DNA from: CAYICL01 sp964361885
GTDB taxonomy: Bacteria; Patescibacteriota; Microgenomatia; UBA1400; CG1-02-47-37
DNA: 15,943 nucleotides
Direction of reading: 5' to 3'
Assembly: GCA_964361885.1 (NCBI GenBank)
Contig: CAYICL010000014.1
Coordinates: 1 to 15,943, forward strand
Numbering within the stretch: the first letter of the stretch is position 1; each line of letters begins with the position of its first letter. Position numbers and translations under genes: made by a program. The notes under the pieces were generated by a model that was given only the letters and a program-made list of their open reading frames with translations, made no database searches and was not told the origin of the DNA. Shown piece after piece: positions 1 to 5,342 of this stretch.

Positions 1-43
1 CTTTAGCGGGCGGATGCCAACCTTTAGGGGGCGGATGCCCCCC
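1..43 (-). repeat. Palindromic element copy 1 (variant, cut by window edge)
   Basis: Read on the minus strand, a 6-bp hairpin with loop ATCC (27-42) is followed by CTAAAG, a 3-nt gap, a second GGCATCCGCC core (9-18) and another CTAAAG (1-6). The core and CTAAAG link match the other copies, but the usual 25-nt spacer is missing and the rest lies beyond the window edge. The hairpin supplies the last codons (GASAP) and the TAA stop of the antiporter gene. Confidence 0.7.
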
Positions 44-998
44 ACTCCATCATGGCAAACGCCAAATAAACTGCTATCAGCACCAAACCTTCCCACCGTT
101 CCAGTTTTTTCTTGGTTTTAACAAACAGCCAAAACAGCAAAAACATCACTCCAAAAGCCGCTGCCGCCAATAAATAAGCATTCAAACCTGCCTCCAGTTT
201 AATCGGATTGATCAAAGCCACTATGCCTAAAATTAAAGTCGAGTTGGCCACCACACTGCCGAACAAATCCCCTAACACCATCCCGACCTGCTTTCTTTTT
301 ACCGCTCCTATCTCAAACGACAGCTCCGGCAAGCTGGTGCCAACCGCCACAAAAAACAAACCGATTAAAAATATCGGCACTCCTGCCAGCTTAGCTACGG
401 CCACTCCTGCCTTAATAATCATGTCTGCCGAAAACATCAGCATCGCTGCCCCTAAAAACAGCCAAGCCAGCCATTTTTCCGCCCTCCTTCGGTTATTGGT
501 TTGCCACATCCTCCTTAACAGTTTTCCCTGGTTCCCTGCCGGCCGGTCCACTCTTTTGTTTAACAAACTAAAGTTATACATCCCGTAAATAAGCAGCAAT
601 ATCAACCCGTCCATCCTGGACAACTGATTGTCCAATAAAAGCATGAGTGGCATCACTGCCCCTAAAAACACGCTGAAAATATCTATTTTTATAAACTCTC
701 CGGCAATCGAAAAACTGCCCCCGATCACTGCCGCTCCGCCGATCACCAAAGAAATATCCGCAATATTGCTGCCGATAATTGTTCCCAAAGCCAGATCTGA
801 TTTGCCTGATAAAGCAGCCGTCACGCTCACCACCAATTCAGGCATTGATGTGGCTAAAGCCAGTAGTAATGAAGTAATGGCAAATTTACCCAACTTGGTA
901 ATCTCCGCCAGTCTTTGCAAACTGTCGGTCAGAATATCGGTCGCTTTAACTAAAAGCACCGAAAAACCTGCAATTAGCAATAAATATATTAAAATCAT
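24..998 (-). CDS. CaCA-family cation/Ca2+ antiporter (YrbG-like)
   Basis: A 324-residue integral membrane protein of the calcium/cation antiporter superfamily, expected to exchange Ca2+ (or another cation) for Na+, K+ or H+ across the cytoplasmic membrane. Two inverted alpha repeats are visible. Repeat 1 has ATSMPELVVSV and GTIIGSNIADISLVIG (residues about 49-90). Repeat 2 has GTSLPELSFEIGA and LGDLFGSVVANSTLILG (about 215-260). About ten hydrophobic segments and a basic central loop fit the family, and the length is normal for bacterial members. The start overlaps the ATPase stop by 4 bp (ATGA), with GGAG 6 nt upstream, so the two are co-transcribed and may share a role in cation export. The last five residues and the stop come from a palindromic repeat, so the native C-terminus has probably been replaced. 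The ion is not determined. Confidence 0.9.
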   Translation of the reverse strand: MILIYLLLIAGFSVLLVKATDILTDSLQRLAEITKLGKFAITSLLLALATSMPELVVSVTAALSGKSDLALGTIIGSNIADISLVIGGAAVIGGSFSIAGEFIKIDIFSVFLGAVMPLMLLLDNQLSRMDGLILLLIYGMYNFSLLNKRVDRPAGNQGKLLRRMWQTNNRRRAEKWLAWLFLGAAMLMFSADMIIKAGVAVAKLAGVPIFLIGLFFVAVGTSLPELSFEIGAVKRKQVGMVLGDLFGSVVANSTLILGIVALINPIKLEAGLNAYLLAAAAFGVMFLLFWLFVKTKKKLERWEGLVLIAVYLAFAMMEWGASAP

Positions 999-3475
999 TT
1001 ATATCTCCACTTTACCCCTTCAATCACCCCTATTACCACTCCGCCGGTGACTAACACCACTATCCACTCATTTACCCCAAGAGCCGTAGTTCTTAACAGT
1101 CTTTGTAAAACCGGAGTATATATTGCTGCCGTTTGTAATCCCAAACCTAACATCACTGCTCCCCACAACCATAAATTTTTACCTACCCCTGCTTTCCATA
1201 TCGGCTCTTTTAAATTGCTAATTGAAAATACGTATAGTAACGTGCCTACTCCTAGTACCGTAAATGCCATTGACCTTGCCAGCTGCAAATCGCCGCTAAA
1301 CTTTAGATACCACCAAAATACCAGCAAAGCCGCTCCGCCGGTGACTAAGGAAATTAACCCTATCAACAGCTTTACCTGCCGATTCAGCAGTTCTCCTTGC
1401 AAACCTTTGGGTTTATCTAGCATCAAACCTTTCTGTTTTGGTTCCATCGTTAAAGCAAAATATGGTAAAAAATCAACAATCAAATTAATCCACAAAATCT
1501 GGCTGGCCGTTATCGCCAGCGGTAAACCTAAAACCACGCTGGCTATAACCAGAATTATCTCCGAAAAAGTATCTGACATTAAATACAAAACGATCTTCTT
1601 TAAATTAATAAAAATGTTTCTTCCCTCCTCCACCGCCCCGATAATGGTGCTGAAATTAGAATCTAAAAGTACCATGTCTGCCGTTTCCTGAGCTACCGCC
1701 GACGCTCCTTCTACTACTATCCCGATATCCGCCTTTTTAATCGCCGGCGCATCATTAACCCCGTCTCCGGTCATCGCCACTACTTCCTGATTATCCTGCA
1801 AAGCCTCCACAATCCTTAACTTTTGCTCCGGACTGGTCCGGCAAAACAACACTACTTCTTCAATTCTTTTATCCAATTCTTCACTGGATAATTTTTCCAG
1901 CTCATAACCTTCCATGATCTGAGTCGGTTTTAACTCCTCTGCCTGCAAGCTCAATTTATTCATGATCGCTTCGGCCGTATGCCTATAATCCCCGGTAATT
2001 ACCTTTACCTTAATCCCGGCTCTTTTGGCCTCCATTAGGGCTTCTTTCACCCCCTTACGCAACGGATCCTCATATACCAAACACCCCAGCCATTTCAAAT
2101 TTTCTATCTCACTCTCTTTGATCTTGCGGCAGTTAATTTCTTTATAAGCAAAACCCACCAATCTGTGCCCTTTCTTAGCCTCTGTTATCAGCTTTTCCAG
2201 CCACTCCTGTTTTTCTTTTTCTGATAAACCGCTCTTATTAAGTATCACTTCCGGCGCCCCGGAAACCAATAAAAGTGCTTGCCCTGCATCGAGCTGGCTC
2301 TGGTGCAGGGTCGCTATATATTTCTTCTTCGGGTCAAACGGTAAAGTATCCAATCTTTCTACCAATTCCTGTTCAGCGAATGCTGAACTTTCACTAATTC
2401 TGTTATTAGGTTTACCCGGCTTGCCCCGCGGCTGCTGGGGCGCATGCCGGGCCCAATCATTCATGGCTGTTTCCAGCGGATCCCGCATATCATTACACAA
2501 AACCGCTGCTTTTCTTAATAAAACCTCATTTGTTGTCAAAGCTCCTATCACCGTCATCTTGCCCTCGGTTAAAGTCCCGGTTTTGTCCACGCATATCACC
2601 GTTACTCCGCCCAAAGTCTCCGCCACCACCAATCTTCTTACCAGGGCTTTTCTTTTAAAAATTCTCTGCATCCCGATCGCCAAAACTACCGTCAAAGCGA
2701 CTGCCAAACCCTCGGGTATAGCCGATACTGCTAAGGCCACGGCCGTAATAAATATCTCTACCAACGGCTTCCCGGCTAACAACCCTGCCCCAAAAATCGC
2801 TAAGCAAATTATCCCCACCATCACTGCCAGTTTTTTAGCCAGTCTTGCCAGCTGTTTTTGCAGCGGCGTCGGCTCCTCTTTGATCCCAATCAAACTCTCG
2901 GCTATAGCCCCGAGCGCAGTCGACGGGCCGGTTTTTTTTACTCTCATCCTGGCTATACCGCTTGACACCGTTGTTCCCATAAACACCTCATCACCAATAT
3001 GTTTTTTCACCGCTTCACTCTCACCGGTTAAAACCGCTTCATTCAGGCTCAAACTGTCTGCCTCAATTATCTCTCCGTCCCCAGGCACTCTTTCCCCAAT
3101 CTCTAATATGCATATATCTCCCGCTACCACCTGGCTGGCTTCAATCATTTGCCTCTCTCCACCCCTGATTACCTTCGCCTTAGGTGTTAACATCTTTGAC
3201 AAAGCTTCCAAGCTTTTCTCTGCCTTAATCTCCTGGTAAAAACCTAAAATCGTGTTCAGCGCTACTGCCGCCCCGATCACTGCTGCATTAACCACATCAC
3301 CCAAAACCAAAGTCACCCCGCTGGCTATCACTAACACATAAATCAAAGGCGACTTAAACTGGAACAAAAGCACCCTTAACCAACGCACCTCTTTCTTTTT
3401 CCTTAGTTTATTCTCCCCAAACTGCTTTAACCTTGCCTCTGCTTCTGTTTGACTCAAGCCTAGTTGTTTCCTCAT
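995..3475 (-). CDS. P2-type cation-transporting ATPase (Ca2+-ATPase-like)
   Basis: An 826-residue P-type ATPase that couples ATP hydrolysis to cation export. In order: an N-terminal cation-ATPase domain (LSQTEAEARLKQFGENKL, residues 8-24), the TGES dephosphorylation loop (150-153), PEGL in M4 (254-257), the DKTGT phosphorylation site (Asp297), TGDGVNDAP of the hinge, and M5-M6 with WINLIVDFLP. Against SERCA, the M4 and M5 Glu and the M6 Asn and Asp are kept, but M5 Asn768 aligns with Thr and M6 Thr799 with Val, so Ca2+ specificity is likely but not certain. The KGAPE motif of the nucleotide domain reads SGAPE. Residues about 341-369 are encoded by a palindromic repeat inserted in frame just before the DTLPFD strand. 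No Shine-Dalgarno precedes the ATG, and a -10-like CATAAT ends 6 nt upstream. The antiporter follows directly. Confidence 0.93.
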   Translation of the reverse strand: MRKQLGLSQTEAEARLKQFGENKLRKKKEVRWLRVLLFQFKSPLIYVLVIASGVTLVLGDVVNAAVIGAAVALNTILGFYQEIKAEKSLEALSKMLTPKAKVIRGGERQMIEASQVVAGDICILEIGERVPGDGEIIEADSLSLNEAVLTGESEAVKKHIGDEVFMGTTVSSGIARMRVKKTGPSTALGAIAESLIGIKEEPTPLQKQLARLAKKLAVMVGIICLAIFGAGLLAGKPLVEIFITAVALAVSAIPEGLAVALTVVLAIGMQRIFKRKALVRRLVVAETLGGVTVICVDKTGTLTEGKMTVIGALTTNEVLLRKAAVLCNDMRDPLETAMNDWARHAPQQPRGKPGKPNNRISESSAFAEQELVERLDTLPFDPKKKYIATLHQSQLDAGQALLLVSGAPEVILNKSGLSEKEKQEWLEKLITEAKKGHRLVGFAYKEINCRKIKESEIENLKWLGCLVYEDPLRKGVKEALMEAKRAGIKVKVITGDYRHTAEAIMNKLSLQAEELKPTQIMEGYELEKLSSEELDKRIEEVVLFCRTSPEQKLRIVEALQDNQEVVAMTGDGVNDAPAIKKADIGIVVEGASAVAQETADMVLLDSNFSTIIGAVEEGRNIFINLKKIVLYLMSDTFSEIILVIASVVLGLPLAITASQILWINLIVDFLPYFALTMEPKQKGLMLDKPKGLQGELLNRQVKLLIGLISLVTGGAALLVFWWYLKFSGDLQLARSMAFTVLGVGTLLYVFSISNLKEPIWKAGVGKNLWLWGAVMLGLGLQTAAIYTPVLQRLLRTTALGVNEWIVVLVTGGVVIGVIEGVKWRYK
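2371..2454 (-). repeat. Palindromic element copy 2, in frame in the P-type ATPase
   Basis: On the minus strand, hairpin 1 has outer arms GCCGGG/CCCGGC (2446-2451 with 2415-2420). It is followed by a 25-nt spacer (2389-2413) and hairpin 2, a 7-bp GTTCAGC stem with loop ATTC (2371-2388). Hairpin 1 differs from the purA copy by an extra 21 nt (2421-2441) in its loop, itself a hairpin with GCCCC/GGGGC arms. The element stays open in the ATPase frame and encodes about 28 residues, from RHAP to AEQE. Confidence 0.8.
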
Positions 3476-3477
3476 GT

Positions 3478-3483
3478 TATCAT
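3478..3483 (+). promoter_or_regulatory. -10 box for the CofE-like gene, leaderless spacing
   Basis: TATCAT lies 6 nt before the ATG at 3490, so transcription would start at or next to the start codon. It overlaps the opposing -10 of the ATPase gene by 2 bp. No convincing -35 at 17 bp. Confidence 0.45.
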
Positions 3484-3509
3484 TATGCCATGAAATTCCT
3501 ACCCATCAA
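3482..3509 (-). promoter_or_regulatory. Promoter for the ATPase-antiporter operon
   Basis: CATAAT (3482-3487) lies 6 nt before the ATG at 3475, with TTGATG (3504-3509) 16 bp further upstream. No Shine-Dalgarno fits in the space, so a leaderless message is likely. The -35 lies inside the diverging CofE-like gene. Confidence 0.5.
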
Positions 3510-4209
3510 AACCAGAAAATTCCTGCCCCCTAAAGACAATCTTTTTAAGCTTTTAAACGACCACCTGCCGGCTTTAAAAGATAAAGATATTCTGTTAATC
3601 ACTTCTAAACTGGTTTCCATTCACCAGGGCCGCTGTGTCCCCATTACTAAAACCACTACTTTAAAAGACAAAATTGCTTTAATTAAAACCGAGGCTGACG
3701 CCTACCTGACCCAAAACCCCCACTCACTAACTCTTAAAGACTTAACCTTAACTCCCTATGCCGGTATTGACAGAGGGAATGCCAACCACCACTACATCTT
3801 ATGGCCTAAACACATTCAACTACAAGCCAAAACCCTCTGGCAATATCTCAAAACCAAGCATCACTTAACCCACTTAGGGATCATCATTGTCGACAGTTTC
3901 TGTTTGCCCTTGCGCTGGGGCCATATGGGTATTTCCATCGGCTTTTACGGTTTTCATCCTAATAAATCTTACGCCGGTCAAAAAGATATCTTTGGGGCAA
4001 AAATCATTCAGGCCAACTCCAACTTGGTTGACGGTTTATCCGCCCTTGGCGCTGTCCTGATGGGCGAAGGCAATGAACAAACCCCCCTGCTTTTGGTCCG
4101 CGGCTTTAGAAAGATTAAGTTTACCTCCAAAGACACTCTCCACGAACTCAAAGCTTCCTCTTCAGACGACCTTTACGCCCCGCTTTTAAAAGTCTTTAAG
4201 AAACGTTAA
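3490..4209 (+). CDS. CofE-like F420-0:gamma-glutamyl ligase family protein
   Basis: A 239-residue protein of the CofE family. In F420-producing organisms these enzymes add L-glutamate to coenzyme F420-0 using GTP. Family features include ITSKLVSIHQGR (near residue 40), the AGIDRGNANHH segment, IIIVDSFCLPLRWGHMGISIG with the metal-binding DS motif, GFHPNKSYAGQKDIFG, and the C-terminal ALGAVLMGEGNEQTPLLLVRG. No other F420 gene is in the window, so the true acceptor is unknown; a glutamate-adding role on another substrate is possible. The start at 3490 is chosen over an in-frame ATG at 3433 because the latter would lie inside the diverging ATPase gene and the extra residues look unlike the family. 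The gene ends 1 nt from the convergent toxin gene. Confidence 0.8.
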   Translation: MKFLPIKTRKFLPPKDNLFKLLNDHLPALKDKDILLITSKLVSIHQGRCVPITKTTTLKDKIALIKTEADAYLTQNPHSLTLKDLTLTPYAGIDRGNANHHYILWPKHIQLQAKTLWQYLKTKHHLTHLGIIIVDSFCLPLRWGHMGISIGFYGFHPNKSYAGQKDIFGAKIIQANSNLVDGLSALGAVLMGEGNEQTPLLLVRGFRKIKFTSKDTLHELKASSSDDLYAPLLKVFKKR

Positions 4210-4210
4210 C

Positions 4211-4456
4211 TCACTTATACGCTCCCTGCCTGTGCTGAATTTTCACCACCCAAACTTCGCCGCTAATAATTTCGTAAATAATTCTATACGGCCAAACGCG
4301 CAGCGAATAATAATTTTTTAAATCCCTCTCCAGTTTTTTGCCGCTAAAAATATCTTCTTTTAATATACCTAATTTTTTTTGAATTTTTTTCTGTTCTCTT
4401 TGAGGAATTTTCCGAAGATCTTTAACCGCCTTATCAGTAATGATTACCCGACTCAT
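4211..4456 (-). CDS. RelE/ParE-family toxin (putative mRNA interferase)
   Basis: An 81-residue basic protein with the RelE/ParE fold pattern: DKAVKDLRKIPQREQKKIQKKL (two helices, residues 8-29), the Leu-Arg-rich strand YYSLRVWPYRIIYEI, and the C-terminal WVVKIQHRQGAYK, where the HR pair (residues 75-76) and the late Tyr are typical of RelE mRNA interferases. Its start overlaps the antitoxin stop by 4 bp (ATGA), so translation is coupled. It probably cleaves mRNA at the ribosome when free of its antitoxin; ParE-like gyrase inhibition cannot be excluded from sequence alone. Confidence 0.85.
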   Translation of the reverse strand: MSRVIITDKAVKDLRKIPQREQKKIQKKLGILKEDIFSGKKLERDLKNYYSLRVWPYRIIYEIISGEVWVVKIQHRQGAYK

Positions 4457-4707
4457 AAGATCAAGTCTTCCAATGGAGTCCCCTTGCCCTGTCTGGCTTC
4501 CTTTGAACCTTCTTTAATTTCTTTCAAAGCGCCGGGAACAGATAGAATTTCTATTGTCTCTTCCAATGACTCTAATTCTTCAAGATTAATTACGGCCACT
4601 TTTGGTTTACCGGAAACAGTCACAATCAACCGGTCAAAACCGCCGGCAATTTTTTTAATAATGCTGGGCAGTTCCATTCGTAAAGCGGAAACGGAAATAG
4701 TATCCAT
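4453..4707 (-). CDS. Phd/YefM-family antitoxin
   Basis: An 84-residue acidic antitoxin. The N-terminal half has the Phd/YefM DNA-binding pattern (MDTISVSALRMELPSIIKKI, then RLIVTVSGKPKVAVINLEELESLEETIEIL). The C-terminal half (GALKEIKEGSKEARQGKGTPLEDLI) is the usual toxin-wrapping tail. It lies directly before the RelE-type toxin. Its promoter contains two TGTACA hexamers 12 bp apart, the motif known from YefM operators, so it probably represses its own operon. The start at 4707 has no Shine-Dalgarno and a -10-like hexamer 8 nt upstream. Confidence 0.88.
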   Translation of the reverse strand: MDTISVSALRMELPSIIKKIAGGFDRLIVTVSGKPKVAVINLEELESLEETIEILSVPGALKEIKEGSKEARQGKGTPLEDLIL

Positions 4708-4715
4708 ATAGTTTA

Positions 4716-4744
4716 TATGTACAATATTCTGTACATTTTGTCAA
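4716..4744 (-). promoter_or_regulatory. Promoter of the phd-relE operon
   Basis: A perfect -35 TTGACA (4739-4744) is 17 bp from a weak -10 TACATA (4716-4721), which ends 8 nt before the ATG. The -35 contains the TGA stop codon of the upstream brnA-like gene (4741-4743). Confidence 0.55.
4718..4735. promoter_or_regulatory. Double TGTACA operator in the phd-relE promoter
   Basis: TGTACA occurs at 4718-4723 and 4730-4735, separated by 6 nt (an AATATT-containing spacer), forming an 18-bp dyad between the -35 and -10. YefM-YoeB is known to bind paired palindromes with a TGTACA core, so this is the expected autoregulatory site. Confidence 0.65.
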
Positions 4745-5025
4745 GTCATCACCGCTTTATAATCTTTTTCCACCGCTTTCTCCAAGTAAATCTTCATCAA
4801 CGACTGATATGGCACGTCTTTTTTATTGGCCAAAAGTTTTAATTTAGTCAGTAAACTCTGAGTCAGCCGCAAAGAAATCGGCTGTCGGCTCAACCTTAAG
4901 TTCGGGAAAGCCACCTTTACAGCCTTATCAAAATCAAAATACTCACTGGTATCCACCTTGGCCCAAAACTCCCGTTCGGCATCTTCATTCTTAAATTTAG
5001 GTATTAATTTAAGTTTTTTGCTCAT
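4741..5025 (-). CDS. BrnA/CopG-type antitoxin
   Basis: A 94-residue protein matching the CopG-like antitoxins that pair with BrnT. The N-terminal half contains EREFWAKVDTSEYFDFDKA, and the C-terminal half is a ribbon-helix-helix (ISLRLTQSLLTKLKLLANKK, then VPYQSLMKIYLEKAV). It should neutralise the BrnT toxin and repress the operon. It overlaps the 3' end of the brnT-like gene by 17 bp, and the start at 5025 is fixed by a strong AAGGAG (5031-5036) 5 nt upstream. Toxin-first order is the standard brnTA arrangement. Confidence 0.85.
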   Translation of the reverse strand: MSKKLKLIPKFKNEDAEREFWAKVDTSEYFDFDKAVKVAFPNLRLSRQPISLRLTQSLLTKLKLLANKKDVPYQSLMKIYLEKAVEKDYKAVMT

Positions 5026-5305
5026 ATAATCTCCTTTCTTTTCTGCTCATTATTCTGGCAGAAATAATTCTCACCTGATTTTTTCTTATGGTATAAATCA
5101 CGCTTAATAATCTTCCCTTGTCTGTTTTACCCAATACCATCTGTCTCGCTTCTTGGCTTGAATGTTTTTCGTCTTTCAACCACACTATTGGTTGGTTAAC
5201 AAAAATTTCTTCTGCCTCCTCATTTTTTATTTTATGTTTAATTAAATTTTTATTAATATTGCCTTTATTCCATTCAAACTTAATTGGCTTAGGCAGTAAC
5301 TTCAT
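5009..5305 (-). CDS. BrnT-family ribonuclease toxin
   Basis: A 98-residue protein with the BrnT pattern: KFEWNKGNINKNLIKHKIKNEEA near the N-terminus, a central EEIF, and IISARIMSRKERRLYE at the C-terminus, where the Arg and Tyr residues match the RelE-like RNase fold of BrnT. It is expected to cleave mRNA unless bound by the BrnA-like protein. Two in-frame ATGs exist (5311 and 5305). The second is preferred because TATACT ends 7 nt before it, the spacing seen for other leaderless starts here; the first would lie almost inside the -10. First gene of the operon. Confidence 0.86.
   Translation of the reverse strand: MKLLPKPIKFEWNKGNINKNLIKHKIKNEEAEEIFVNQPIVWLKDEKHSSQEARQMVLGKTDKGRLLSVIYTIRKNQVRIISARIMSRKERRLYEQKT
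5031..5036 (-). promoter_or_regulatory. Strong Shine-Dalgarno of the brnA-like gene
   Basis: AAGGAG sits 5 nt before the ATG at 5025, inside the end of brnT. It fixes the start and contrasts with the unleadered first genes of operons in this window. Confidence 0.75.
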
Positions 5306-5312
5306 TAACATA

Positions 5313-5342
5313 AGTATATACCAAGTAAATACAAAATGTCAA
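5313..5342 (-). promoter_or_regulatory. Promoter of the brnT-brnA operon
   Basis: A perfect -35 TTGACA (5337-5342) is followed by an extended -10 TGG-TATATA at 16 bp, or TATACT (5313-5318) at 18 bp. The -35 includes the TGA stop codon of the DNA ligase gene (5339-5341). Confidence 0.65.

Noticed and set aside
2421..3239. Long open frame on the plus strand opposite the ATPase (similar ones at 1047-1691 and 5118-5771)
   Set aside because: They mirror strongly coding minus-strand genes, have low-complexity Ser/Thr/Ala/Pro composition and no start signals or family motifs.
3433..3489. Longer start of the CofE-like gene at 3433
   Set aside because: It would overlap the beginning of the diverging ATPase gene, and the residues are unlike the family N-terminus.
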